A program made the translations under genes and the position numbers. 64,000 nt of DNA from Streptomyces sp. NBC_00390 (GTDB lineage: Bacteria; Actinomycetota; Actinomycetes; Streptomycetales; Streptomycetaceae), in the NCBI RefSeq assembly GCF_036057275.1, contig NZ_CP107945.1:1426001-1490000 (forward strand), read 5' to 3'. How positions within the stretch are numbered: the stretch's first letter is position 1; every line of letters begins with the position of its first letter. The notes below the pieces were generated by a model. It made no database searches and had not been told where the DNA came from. It saw nothing but the letters and a program-made list of their open reading frames with translations. Below are positions 24,554-32,906 of this stretch, piece by piece.

Positions 24554-25837
24554 CTACGCCGGGGGTCTGGTCTCCTCCTGGATGACCGTCTGCGCCACCC
24601 GGAACGCCGCGTTGGCCGCGGGGACACCGCAGTAGACGGCGGTGTGGATCAGGACCTCCCTGATCTCCGTGGGGGTGAGCCCGTTGCGCAGGGCGGCGCG
24701 GGTGTGGAACGCGAGCTCGTCCAGATGTCCGCCCGCGACCAGCGCGGTCAGCGTGACGATGCTGCGGGCACGCCGGTCCAGTCCCTCGCGGGCCCAGACC
24801 TCGCCCCAGGCGTAGCGGGTGAGCAGCTCCTGGAAGTCGCCGGTGAAGTCGTCGGCGGCGGCCGTCGCCCGGTCGACATACGCGTCGCCGAGCACTTCGC
24901 GGCGGATCTTCATCCCGGTGTCGTACGGATCGGGGCGCAGCGACGGGTCCCCCGCCGTGCGGTCGGGCACCGCGGGTGCGATCTCGGCGACCGGGGCGAC
25001 GGGTGCCGAGGTGGGAGGCATGGCCGGCACCGGGATGGCGGCGAGGGTGTCGTGCCAGGCGGTCGCGAAGTGGTGCAGCAGCAGGTCGGTGACGGCGGCG
25101 GGCTGCTCGACCGGCGCGAGATGGGAGGCGCCGGGGACCAGCGCCAGCCGGGCGTCCCTTATCCCGGCGACCAGTGTCCGGGCCTCGGCGGGGCCGGTGA
25201 CCCGGTCCTCGGAGCCGACCAGCACCAGCGTCGGCACACCGATCATCCCGAGCTCGGCCCGTACGTCGAAGGCGGCGAGCGCCTCGCACGCCGCGATGTA
25301 GCAGCCGGGGTCGGTGGTGCGGACCATCTGGACCGCCCACTCGACGATCGCCGGCTGGGCTGCGGCGAAGCCCTCGGTGAACCAGCGCTCGGGCGCGCTG
25401 CGGGCCATGGGTTCGAGGCCGTTGGTGCGTACGACCACGCCGCGCTGACGGAACTCGTCGGCGGTCCCGAACCGCGGCGACGCGGCGACCAGCGCGAGCG
25501 AGGCGACCCGGTGCGGATGACGCAGCGCCAGCTCGACACCGATGGCACCTCCTATGGCGCAGCCGGTGTAGCCGAAGCGCTGGATGCCCAGCTGGTCGAG
25601 GGTGGCCAGCAGCCGTTCGGCCAGCTCGGGCACGGACGAGGCCGCATGCGCGGGCGCGCCGCCATGGCCGGGCAGATCGAAGCGGATCACCCGCCATCGC
25701 TCGCACAGCTCGTCGATCTGCCGGTCCCACATGTGCCATGTGGTGCCCAGCGACGGGCCGAGGATGAGCGCGGGAGCGTCGTCGGGGCCGTCGATCCGGT
25801 ACTGCAGGGTCTTCGGGGGCGTCTGCGTCTCACTCAC
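24554..25837 (-). CDS. pcaL: PcaD-PcaC fusion: 3-oxoadipate enol-lactonase / 4-carboxymuconolactone decarboxylase
   Basis: 427 residues from GTG 25837 (GGGG upstream; another GTG lies three codons earlier). Residues 1-260 form an alpha/beta hydrolase of the enol-lactonase type; residues 305-425 form a carboxymuconolactone decarboxylase domain (AWGEVWAREGLDRRARSIVTL, HLDELAFHTRAALRNGLTPTEI), joined by a Pro/Ala linker. Such fusions catalyse two successive steps of the protocatechuate branch of the beta-ketoadipate pathway. The nucleophile elbow reads GCAIGG, with Cys where Ser is usual; Asp (GSEDRV) and His (GASHLAPVE) are present. No other pca genes are in the window. Confidence 0.85.
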   Translation of the reverse strand: MSETQTPPKTLQYRIDGPDDAPALILGPSLGTTWHMWDRQIDELCERWRVIRFDLPGHGGAPAHAASSVPELAERLLATLDQLGIQRFGYTGCAIGGAIGVELALRHPHRVASLALVAASPRFGTADEFRQRGVVVRTNGLEPMARSAPERWFTEGFAAAQPAIVEWAVQMVRTTDPGCYIAACEALAAFDVRAELGMIGVPTLVLVGSEDRVTGPAEARTLVAGIRDARLALVPGASHLAPVEQPAAVTDLLLHHFATAWHDTLAAIPVPAMPPTSAPVAPVAEIAPAVPDRTAGDPSLRPDPYDTGMKIRREVLGDAYVDRATAAADDFTGDFQELLTRYAWGEVWAREGLDRRARSIVTLTALVAGGHLDELAFHTRAALRNGLTPTEIREVLIHTAVYCGVPAANAAFRVAQTVIQEETRPPA

Positions 25838-25885
25838 GTGCCCCACGGTAGTGAGTGGAATGACCCGCTCCGGTCAGGGGGTCGA

Positions 25886-26464
25886 TCAGGGGGTGGACGT
25901 CGAGACGACATACACCCATGGACGGGTCGGTTCGGTCAGATCGACCGTGATGTCCTGGGTGGGCCGGGGATCCTTCTGCGGGTGGGTGGTACCCGCCCAG
26001 GCGCGGCCCTCGAGGCCGAAGTTCCAGCCGACCACCTCGGCGTCGCGGTCACTGATGGTGACCTTCCCGTCCTTCAGAGCGGCACGGCTGGTCCCGACGC
26101 CGTCGAGAAATGCGTCAAGGCCGTCGGAGGAGGTACGGAACTGGACGTAGAGCCGGCTGGTCTTCCAGTTGCTCGTCTCGTAGTAGCCGACGCGCCAGGA
26201 GCCCTCCGGGATGGGCACCTCGAAGATGCGGCGCTTCATGAGCGAGGGCCACTTGTCGCGCAGGCCCGTGGCCGAGGACTCGGCCTCCTTGTCGCGGCCG
26301 CTGTCACGGCTCTGCTCCGCGGAGATCACGAGATAGCCGGCCGGGATGCCGACGAGCAGCACGATGGTGATCGCGGTGAGCCAGCGGCGGACGAGCATGT
26401 GGCGGCGGGTCTCGCGCGGCGGCGTGCTCGTGTCCGGAGGCATGGTCTGGCGGGGCACGGTCAT
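25886..26464 (-). CDS. membrane-anchored protein of unknown function
   Basis: 192 residues. A basic N-terminus (RETRRHMLVRR) precedes one membrane segment (about 28-46, LTAITIVLLVGIPAGYLVI); the remaining 140 residues would lie outside and are beta-rich with several Trp (GSWRVGYYETSNWKTSRLYVQFRT). The ATG overlaps the stop of the ROK kinase gene (ATGA), so the two are translationally coupled. I do not recognise the family. Confidence 0.72.
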   Translation of the reverse strand: MTVPRQTMPPDTSTPPRETRRHMLVRRWLTAITIVLLVGIPAGYLVISAEQSRDSGRDKEAESSATGLRDKWPSLMKRRIFEVPIPEGSWRVGYYETSNWKTSRLYVQFRTSSDGLDAFLDGVGTSRAALKDGKVTISDRDAEVVGWNFGLEGRAWAGTTHPQKDPRPTQDITVDLTEPTRPWVYVVSTSTP

Positions 26465-27627
26465 GACGGGGGTTCCTGGGTCGCGCGGGTGGAGCTGGGA
26501 CTGCGCAGCGCCTGTGCGTAGCGTTCGTAGCGCTCATGGCGCTCGACACGGCGGCGGTTGGCCCTGCGGAAGCGTCGCGCCACGAGCCGGGCCAGGTCTG
26601 CGGCCCCGACCATACCTGCTTCGGGTCCGAGCTGGGCTTTGGCGATACGGGCCTCGGGGCGGTAGCCGCGGCCGGTGAGATGGCGGCGGAAGGCGTCCCG
26701 GGCGGGGCCGATGAGCAGGTCGTCGGCGGCACTGACGCCGCCGCCGATGACGAAGCAGGACGGGTCGAGGGCGGCGGCCAGGTTGGCGATGCCGATGCCG
26801 AGCCACTGGCCGATGTCCTGCAGCAGCTCGACGCACATGGGATCGCCCTCGCGGGCGAGCTCCGTGATCAGCGGACCGGTGATGTCACCGATGTTGCCGC
26901 CGACGCGGTCGATGATGCCGTACGCCACGGGGGAGTCGGCCGCGGCGAGCTCGCGGGCCTCGCGCACCAGCGCGTTGCCGGAGCTGTACTGCTCCCAGCA
27001 GCCGCGGTTGCCGCAGGGGCAGCGGTGTCCACCGGGCACGACCTGCATGTGGCCGAACTCACCGGCCACCCCGTACTTGCCCCGCTTGACCTGGCCGTCC
27101 TCCAGGATCGCGCCGCCGATGCCGGTGCCGAGCGTGATCATCACCAGATGGTCCTCACCACGGCCGGCACCGAAGCGCCACTCCGCCCAGGCGGCGGTGT
27201 TGGCGTCGTTGTCGACCAGGACGGGGACGGCGAGCCGGGCCGAGAGCGCGTCACGCAGGGGTTCGTTGCGCCAGGCGAGGTGCGGCGCGAAGAGCACCTT
27301 GGAACGGTCGGCGTCGACCCAGCCCGCTGCTCCGATGCCCACCGCGTGGACATCGTGCCGGTCCGAGAGGTCGAGGACCAGCTCGCAGATGGTGTCCTCG
27401 ACGACCTTGGGGCTCTTCGACTTGTCCGGGGTCTCGGTGCGGACCTTCTCCAGGATGACGCCGTCCGCGTCGACGACACCGGCCATCACCTTGGTGCCGC
27501 CGATGTCGATGCCGACGGTGGGGACCCGGGGCGCGGTGAGATGCGAGCGCCGCTCGCGGGTGCCGATGGTCTTGAGGACGGTGGCGCGGGCGGTGCCTCG
27601 CTGCGTGAAGTCGCGGTACGTACTCAA
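26461..27627 (-). CDS. ROK family sugar kinase
   Basis: 388 residues from TTG 27627, supported by AGGGA eight bases upstream. ATP-binding GIDIGGTKVMAGVVD, catalytic Asp in DNDANTAAW, and the ROK zinc motif CPCGNRGCWEQ preceded by GHMQVVPGGH. There is no N-terminal HTH, so it is a kinase and not a ROK repressor. The C-terminus has an Arg-rich tail (ARRFRRANRRRVERHERYERY) beyond the usual domain. It follows a sugar-type ABC operon, separated by 229 bases with a strong hairpin, and probably phosphorylates the imported sugar or glucose. Confidence 0.9.
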   Translation of the reverse strand: MSTYRDFTQRGTARATVLKTIGTRERRSHLTAPRVPTVGIDIGGTKVMAGVVDADGVILEKVRTETPDKSKSPKVVEDTICELVLDLSDRHDVHAVGIGAAGWVDADRSKVLFAPHLAWRNEPLRDALSARLAVPVLVDNDANTAAWAEWRFGAGRGEDHLVMITLGTGIGGAILEDGQVKRGKYGVAGEFGHMQVVPGGHRCPCGNRGCWEQYSSGNALVREARELAAADSPVAYGIIDRVGGNIGDITGPLITELAREGDPMCVELLQDIGQWLGIGIANLAAALDPSCFVIGGGVSAADDLLIGPARDAFRRHLTGRGYRPEARIAKAQLGPEAGMVGAADLARLVARRFRRANRRRVERHERYERYAQALRSPSSTRATQEPPS

Positions 27628-27775
27628 GTCGTCCCTGCGGGTTCGTTGTGGCCGGTCCGGATACCCGGGGCGGACGGCGCCCGCCGCTCTTGATGCTAGG
27701 GCCATTCTTCCGGATCCTGCCGGGCTCGCGCGCCTGGCACGGCACTCCCCCGCAGCCCTTCGGGCACGGGAGGCG

Positions 27776-27799
27776 CCCCAGGCCCTGCAGGGCCTGGGG
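27776..27799. terminator. 24-bp perfect palindrome, terminator between ABC operon and ROK kinase
   Basis: CCCCAGGCCCTG and CAGGGCCTGGGG abut exactly, allowing a 10-bp GC stem with a 4-base loop. It lies about 57 bases past the stop of the ATPase gene and 150 bases before the ROK start, so it probably ends or attenuates the transporter transcript. Confidence 0.65.
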
Positions 27800-27856
27800 T
27801 GACCCCACAGGCACCGGACCCCGCTCACCGGCCGGGCCTGATCCGGCGGAGAGACC

Positions 27857-28702
27857 CTAGTCGGCGGGGGCCTGCTTCCCGGTTGCACGGCCGCCGAGGT
27901 GGGTCGGGGCGGGGGCACGTTCCAGCTCGTGGCGCAGGTCCTCGAGCTCGCTGCCGCCGGCCATCTGGCGGGTGAGTTCGTCCAGAGTGACGGAGTCCTT
28001 TGTGTGCGAGGCCGACATGACGCCGCGCTTGAGGAGGATGAAGCGGTCACCGACCAGATAGGCGTGGTGCGGGTTGTGGGTGATGAGCACCACGCCGAGT
28101 CCTGCGTCCCTGGCGGCGGCCACATACTTCAGCACGACGCCGGACTGCTTCACGCCGAGCGCCGCCGTCGGCTCGTCCAGCACCAGCACCTTGGCGCCGA
28201 AGTACACCGCGCGGGCGATGGCGACGCACTGGCGCTCGCCGCCCGACAGCGTTCCGATGGGCTGGTCGACATCGCGCAGGTCGATGCCCATGCGCAGCAG
28301 CTCGGACCGGGTGGTCTCGCGCATCGTCGAGACGTCGAGGCGCCTGAAGGGGCCCGCGCCCTTCGTCGGCTCGGAGCCGAGGAAGAAGTTGCGCCACACC
28401 GGCATCAGCGGGACGACGGCGAGGTCCTGGTAGACCGTGGCGATACCTCGGTCCAGCGCCTCCCGTGGGCTGGTGAGGGTGACCGGTTCGCCGTCGATCT
28501 CGAAGGTGCCCGCGTCATGCCGGTGCAGACCCGCGATGATCTTGATGAGGGTGGACTTGCCGGCGCCGTTGTCACCGAGGACGCAGGTGATCTCGCCCGC
28601 GTGGACCTCGAGGGAGACGCCTTCGAGGGCGCGGATGTTGCCGTAGTACTTGCTGACGTCGTCGAGCTGTACGAGAGCGGTCCCGGTCTTCACAGATGTC
28701 AC
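27857..28702 (-). CDS. sugar ABC transporter ATP-binding protein
   Basis: 281 residues; GTG 28702 overlaps the permease stop (GTGA). It has a single nucleotide-binding domain: Walker [11 protein letters not shown]-loop YQDLAVVP, signature LSGGERQ, Walker [13 protein letters not shown] and a His switch in LITHNPHH. In ribose/xylose-type importers the ATPase is often a double domain; this half-length form fits the single-domain subtype found with one permease. The C-terminal 25 residues are Pro/Ala-rich. Confidence 0.93.
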   Translation of the reverse strand: MTSVKTGTALVQLDDVSKYYGNIRALEGVSLEVHAGEITCVLGDNGAGKSTLIKIIAGLHRHDAGTFEIDGEPVTLTSPREALDRGIATVYQDLAVVPLMPVWRNFFLGSEPTKGAGPFRRLDVSTMRETTRSELLRMGIDLRDVDQPIGTLSGGERQCVAIARAVYFGAKVLVLDEPTAALGVKQSGVVLKYVAAARDAGLGVVLITHNPHHAYLVGDRFILLKRGVMSASHTKDSVTLDELTRQMAGGSELEDLRHELERAPAPTHLGGRATGKQAPAD

Positions 28703-29763
28703 CGTGTCGCCTCCGCGCGCTTGCGCACCCATGCGTTGAGCAGGGTGGCCAGAAGGAGCATCGCTCCGAGGAAGAACTTGAACCAGTCCGGGTTCCACTC
28801 CGCGTAGACGATGCCCTTGCTGGTCATTCCGAAGATGAACGCACCGATCGCCGAGCCGATCGCGGAGCCGTAGCCGCCGGTGATCAGACAGCCGCCGATG
28901 ACGGCCGCGATGATGTACGTCAGCTCGTTGCCGACGCCCTCGCCGGACTGCACCACGTCGAACGAGAACAGCAGGTGCTGGCCCGAGACCCAGGCGGCGA
29001 ACGCGACGCCCATGTAGAGGCCGATCTTGGTGCGCTGGACCGGGACGCCGACCGCGCGGGCCGCGTCCGCCCCGCCGCCGACCGCGAAGATCCAGTTGCC
29101 GAAGCGGGTGCGCAGCAGGATCCAGGTGGCGAGAGCGATCAGGACGAACCACCACAGGACGGTCACCTTGAGCGTCACGTCACCGACGGTCCACTCGGAG
29201 GCGAAGACCTCCTTGGCCGAGGCGAAGCCCTCCATGTCGCTGATCGACTTGGTGGAGACCGTGCCGCTGATCAGCTTGGTGAAGCCGAGGTTGAGGCCGG
29301 TCAGCATCAGGAACGTGCCGAGCGTGATGATGAAGCTCGGCAGTTTCGTCCGGGTCAGCATGAAGCCGTTGAAGACCCCGACGGTCAGGGTGACCAGCAG
29401 CGAGACGCCCACTCCGGCCCAGACGTTGGCCGTCATCTGGTAGCTGAACATCGAGGAGATCAGCGCGGAGCTGGTCACCAGCACGCCGGCCGAGAGGTCG
29501 AACTCTCCGCCGATCATCAGCAGCGCCACCGGGACGGCCATGATGCCGATCGTCGATGCCGCGTACAGCACGGTGGAGAAGCTGGACGCCTGGAGGAAGG
29601 AGTCCGCGACGACCGAGAAGAAGAGGAAGACGGCCACCGCGCCGACGACCGAGCCGAGCTCGGGGCGGCCCATCAGCCTGCGCAGCGGCGAGACGCGCAG
29701 CAGCCGCTCGTCGGCCGCGCTCGGGGCCTTGTCGGGTGTGGCAGGTGGTGCGGTCGCGCTCAT
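28699..29763 (-). CDS. sugar ABC transporter permease (RbsC/XylH type)
   Basis: 354 residues, 8-10 membrane segments. Features of the branched carbohydrate permease family: [14 protein letters not shown] near residue 85, [20 protein letters not shown], and [19 protein letters not shown] at the ATPase-coupling loop. The ATG overlaps the stop of the second binding protein gene (ATGA) and its stop overlaps the ATPase start, showing tight operon packing. Confidence 0.93.
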   Translation of the reverse strand: MSATAPPATPDKAPSAADERLLRVSPLRRLMGRPELGSVVGAVAVFLFFSVVADSFLQASSFSTVLYAASTIGIMAVPVALLMIGGEFDLSAGVLVTSSALISSMFSYQMTANVWAGVGVSLLVTLTVGVFNGFMLTRTKLPSFIITLGTFLMLTGLNLGFTKLISGTVSTKSISDMEGFASAKEVFASEWTVGDVTLKVTVLWWFVLIALATWILLRTRFGNWIFAVGGGADAARAVGVPVQRTKIGLYMGVAFAAWVSGQHLLFSFDVVQSGEGVGNELTYIIAAVIGGCLITGGYGSAIGSAIGAFIFGMTSKGIVYAEWNPDWFKFFLGAMLLLATLLNAWVRKRAEATR

Positions 29764-30776
29764 CGGGTCCCCCGTTCCGTGTATCGCTCCAGTTCGGCGG
29801 CGTCCTTCTCGGTGACGATCTGCGGGCCGGTCAGGACGGGCCGCCCGCCGCCGAGGACGTCGGCGTTGTACCTGTAGAGCCACAGCAGGTCGATGGCCTG
29901 GTAGCCCTGGAGGTACGGCTGCTGGTCGACGGCGAAGCCGAGCGTGCCGTCCTTCAGTCCGCTCACGACCTTCGGGTTCAGGTCGAACGTGTCGATCTCG
30001 GCCTTCGACTCGGCGGACCGCTTCGCCTGCGCGGCCGCGTCGGCGAACGGCGCGCCCAGGGTGACGACGGAGTCGATGGACCGGTCGGCCTGCAGCTTGG
30101 CCTCGATGGAGGCCAGGACGTCGGGCATGCTCGTGCCGTCGACGTACAGGTTCTGCAGTTGGCCGGCGAACGTCTTCTTCGCCCCGGCGCAGCGCTGCTC
30201 GTGGCCCACGTTGCCCTGCTCGTGGATGACGCACAGCGCCCTCTTCTTGCCACGCCGTTCGAGCTCGTCGCCGACGGCCTCGCCGGCGATCGTCTCGTCC
30301 TGCCCGATGTGGGTGAGCGCGCCGTAGGCCCTGGACGCCTCGGAGCCCGAGTTCACGGTGATCACCGGGATACCGGCCCTGCGGGCCTTGGCCACGACAT
30401 CCTTCATGGCGTCCGGCTTGGCGAGGGTGACGACGAGCCCGTCGACCTTCTTGGTGATGTACGAGTCGACGAGCTGGGCCTGCTGCTGCCCTTCGTCGCT
30501 GTGGGCGTACAGGAAGTTGATGTTGTCCTTGTCCGCGGCCTGCTTCGCCCCGCTCTGGACGATGTCCCAGAAGGTGTCGCCGTCTCCCGAGTGGGTGATC
30601 ATGGCAAAGGTCCATCTCGGCGTGGTGACGGCGGCCTTGCCGGTGGCGTTCCGGGCTGCTTCGCGGGCCTCCTCGGCGCGCTTTCCGCCGGTGCTGCTGC
30701 ATCCCGCGAGGGAGGTTCCGAGTGCCGCCGCCAGCACGGCGCCGAGCGCCCGCATCCCTCTTCTTGCCCGTGCCAC
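29760..30776 (-). CDS. sugar ABC transporter substrate-binding lipoprotein, second copy
   Basis: 338 residues from GTG 30776 (AAGGG about ten bases upstream). It is a lipoprotein signal with the lipobox LAGC near residue 25. The periplasmic-binding-protein type I fold (RbsB/XylF-like) is clear: FAMITHSGDGDTFWDIVQSG, DGLVVTLAKP, IPVITVNSG, HIGQDE, VVTLGAP and DQQPYLQGY. It is strongly similar throughout to the gene immediately upstream, so it arose by tandem duplication. It has a longer, Ala-rich linker after the lipid anchor. Confidence 0.9.
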   Translation of the reverse strand: MARARRGMRALGAVLAAALGTSLAGCSSTGGKRAEEAREAARNATGKAAVTTPRWTFAMITHSGDGDTFWDIVQSGAKQAADKDNINFLYAHSDEGQQQAQLVDSYITKKVDGLVVTLAKPDAMKDVVAKARRAGIPVITVNSGSEASRAYGALTHIGQDETIAGEAVGDELERRGKKRALCVIHEQGNVGHEQRCAGAKKTFAGQLQNLYVDGTSMPDVLASIEAKLQADRSIDSVVTLGAPFADAAAQAKRSAESKAEIDTFDLNPKVVSGLKDGTLGFAVDQQPYLQGYQAIDLLWLYRYNADVLGGGRPVLTGPQIVTEKDAAELERYTERGTR

Positions 30777-30895
30777 GACGCCGTGCCCTTCTTGCCGTAC
30801 TCGCTGCGCTGCCTTGCGCGGCCGGGTCGCGGATCGAGGTGGCCCGGCCGCCCAAGTATGGATCACCGCAGGTGGGAGGGTCGGCATCGGGTGCG

Positions 30896-31894
30896 TCATC
30901 GGGTGCCGTCGGCGGTCAGCTTCTCCAGGGCGGCGACGTCCTTCTCGGTGACGAGTGCGGGGCCGGTCAGGATCGGCTTGCCGCCGCCGATGACATTGAG
31001 GTTGGTCTTGTTGAGCCACAGTTCGTCGATGGCGAGATATCCCTGGAGGTAAGGCTGCTGGTCCACGGCGAAGCCGATGTCGCCGGCCTTCAGCTGCTTC
31101 ACGACGTCCTCGTTGAGGTCGAACGTGTTGACCTCGGCGCCGGAGCCGGCGCCCGCCTTGGCCTTGACGGAGGCGGCGGCGAACGGTGCGCCGAGCGTGA
31201 CGACGGCGTCGATGTCCTTGGCGCTCTGCAGCTTCGCCTCGATGGAGGAGGTGGATCCGGGCATGTTGGTGCCCTCGACGTTGAGGTTCTCGACACTGCC
31301 CTTGAAGGTCTTGCGCACACCGGCGCAGCGGGCCTCGAGGGAGACATTGCCCTGCTCGTGGATGACGCAGAGCGCCTTCTTCTTGCCGCGCTTGTTGAGT
31401 TCCTCGCCGACGGCCTCGCCAGCCACGGACTCGTCCTGTCCTATGTGGCTGAGCGCGCCGAGGCCCTTGGAGAACTCGGCGCCGGAGTTGATGGTGACGA
31501 CGGGGATGCCGGCGGCGACGGCCTTCTTGACGACGTCGCTCATCGCCTCCGGCTTGGCGAGGGTGACGACGATCCCGTCCACGTCCTGGTCGATGTAGGT
31601 CTGGACGAGCTGCGCCTGCTCCTTGGCCTCCGGGGCGGCGGCGTAGAGGAACTGGACGTTGTCCTTCTTGGCCGCGACTTCGGCGCCGCTCTGGACGATG
31701 TCCCAGAAGGTGTCGCCCTCGCCGGAGTGGGTCACCATCGCGATCTTCAGCCGGGGAGTCTTCGCACTCTCGCCTCCCCCGCCGGCCGCCGAGGTCTTCT
31801 CGTCGCCCTCCTTGCCGCCGGAACTGCTGCATCCGGCGAGGACGACCAGGGCGCTTGCGGCGAGCAGGGCTGCTGCCGTGCGGGTGGTTCGCAT
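30896..31894 (-). CDS. sugar ABC transporter substrate-binding lipoprotein, first copy
   Basis: 332 residues; ATG 31894 with AAGGCGG upstream. Lipobox VLAGC near residue 22, then a Gly-rich linker and a type I periplasmic-binding fold with the same landmarks as its neighbour (IAMVTHSGEGDTFWDIVQSG, VTINSGAEF, DQQPYLQGYLAIDELW). First gene of the operon binding protein-binding protein-permease-ATPase. A good promoter with an operator-like element lies upstream at 31941-31984. Ligand unknown; the linked IolG-like dehydrogenase points to inositol or a related polyol or sugar. Confidence 0.92.
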   Translation of the reverse strand: MRTTRTAAALLAASALVVLAGCSSSGGKEGDEKTSAAGGGGESAKTPRLKIAMVTHSGEGDTFWDIVQSGAEVAAKKDNVQFLYAAAPEAKEQAQLVQTYIDQDVDGIVVTLAKPEAMSDVVKKAVAAGIPVVTINSGAEFSKGLGALSHIGQDESVAGEAVGEELNKRGKKKALCVIHEQGNVSLEARCAGVRKTFKGSVENLNVEGTNMPGSTSSIEAKLQSAKDIDAVVTLGAPFAAASVKAKAGAGSGAEVNTFDLNEDVVKQLKAGDIGFAVDQQPYLQGYLAIDELWLNKTNLNVIGGGKPILTGPALVTEKDVAALEKLTADGTR

Positions 31895-31940
31895 GGTGGG
31901 TCCGCCTTCTCTCCCGGCCGCCGGGTTGCGGCTGGGAGAG

Positions 31941-31984
31941 TTTCTACGGCGGCACCGCGAGCCCGTCAAGACTTTGTCCGAACA
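31941..31984 (-). promoter_or_regulatory. promoter and GntR-type operator of the sugar ABC operon
   Basis: On the minus strand -35 TTGACG (31969-31964) and -10 TAGAAA (31946-31941) are 17 bases apart, a near-ideal vegetative promoter 47 bases from the ATG. Overlapping and extending upstream of the -35 is TGTTCGGACAAAGTCTTG (31984-31967, minus strand), almost the same as the element in front of the divergent dehydrogenase at 32856. A regulator bound there would block the -35. Confidence 0.7.
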
Positions 31985-32030
31985 TTCTTACTCGGAAGGG
32001 ATCACTCCGGGGCAGGTGCCAGGAGTGGCG

Positions 32031-32804
32031 CTAGGGGCGCACAAGGAGCTGGAACTCGAAGGCGTACCGGGAGGCGCGGTAGATGTGCGAGCCGAACTCG
32101 ACGGCCCGGCCGGTGTCGTCGAACGTGGTGCGCTCCATGGTCAGCAGCGGCGCGCCGGCCGCCTCGCCCAGCAGCTCGGCCTCGGCCAGGGTGGCGGCAC
32201 AGGCACCGACCGACTGGCGGGCACTGTGCAGCGTGATACCCGCGGCACGCATCATCCGGTACAGCCCGGTGGACTCCAGCTGCCGCGTGTCGCAGTCGAG
32301 CAGCCCGGCCGGCAGATGGTTGCGCAGTCGGGCCATGGGCTCGCCGTGGGCGTAACGCAGCCGCTCGATCAGCTGCACGTCGCTGCCCTCGGGGATGCCG
32401 AGGGCGGCGGCGACCTCGGCGCTCGCGGGTTCGACGAGGTTGCGCAGTACGTCGGTGGCGGGGCGCTGGCCGGCCGCCTCCAGGTCGTCGTAGAGGCTGC
32501 TGAGCTCCAGCGGTCGTCTGACCTGGCTGTGCACGACCTGGGTGCCGACGCCGCGGCGGCGCACCAGCAGACCCTTGTCGACCAGGGACTGGATGGCCTG
32601 GCGGACGGTGGGCCGGGACAGCCCCAGACGGCCCGCGAGCTCGATCTCGTTGCCGAGCAGACTGCCGGGCGTGAGACTCCCCCGTTCGATGGCCGATTCC
32701 AGCTGCTGCGAAAGCTGGAAGTAGAGCGGGACCGGACTGGTGCGGTCCACGCTCAACTGGAGCGACAGGGACGGATCCGTCTCGTGTCTGGGCTGCTTGG
32801 GCAC
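32031..32804 (-). CDS. GntR family transcriptional regulator (HutC/UTRA type)
   Basis: 257 residues with GTG 32804 as the best start, though without a clear ribosome site, so perhaps leaderless. N-terminal winged helix (PLYFQLSQQLESAIERG, LAGRLGLSRPTVRQAIQSLVDKGLL, RRRGVGTQVV); C-terminal UTRA ligand domain (IPEGSDVQLIERLRYAHGEPMA, VGACAATLAEAELLG, EFGSHIYRASRYAFEFQL). It lies between the ABC operon and the dehydrogenase gene, and the same sequence element stands before both targets, so it is the likely repressor of the uptake regulon. Confidence 0.9.
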   Translation of the reverse strand: MPKQPRHETDPSLSLQLSVDRTSPVPLYFQLSQQLESAIERGSLTPGSLLGNEIELAGRLGLSRPTVRQAIQSLVDKGLLVRRRGVGTQVVHSQVRRPLELSSLYDDLEAAGQRPATDVLRNLVEPASAEVAAALGIPEGSDVQLIERLRYAHGEPMARLRNHLPAGLLDCDTRQLESTGLYRMMRAAGITLHSARQSVGACAATLAEAELLGEAAGAPLLTMERTTFDDTGRAVEFGSHIYRASRYAFEFQLLVRP

Positions 32805-32855
32805 GTGGGGGAGCGTAGTCGCAGGGAATGTTGACGGGAAGTCGTGAGGTTCGAT

Positions 32856-32876
32856 TGTCAGGACAAAGCCTTGACA
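32856..32876 (+). promoter_or_regulatory. GntR-type operator overlapping the -35 of the dehydrogenase gene
   Basis: TGTCAGGACAAAGCCTTG (32856-32873) matches TGTTCGGACAAAGTCTTG upstream of the ABC operon at 15 of 18 positions. It ends in TTGACA (32871-32876), a consensus -35, and TGTCA/TGACA form an inverted repeat across the site. A weak -10 would fall at about 32894-32899, only about 8 bases before the ATG at 32907, so the transcript may be leaderless. Confidence 0.65.
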
Positions 32877-32906
32877 CGGTGGCGGGCAGGACTCCACCTT
32901 TGGGCC

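Noticed and set aside
27776..27799. Regulatory operator before the ROK kinase
   Set aside because: A perfect GC-rich palindrome with no spacer just after an operon end fits a terminator better, and it is 150 bases from the kinase start.
26461..28125. A 554-residue version of the ROK kinase
   Set aside because: The added N-terminus crosses a strong terminator palindrome and has no family similarity; TTG 27627 has a proper ribosome site and starts near the kinase motif.
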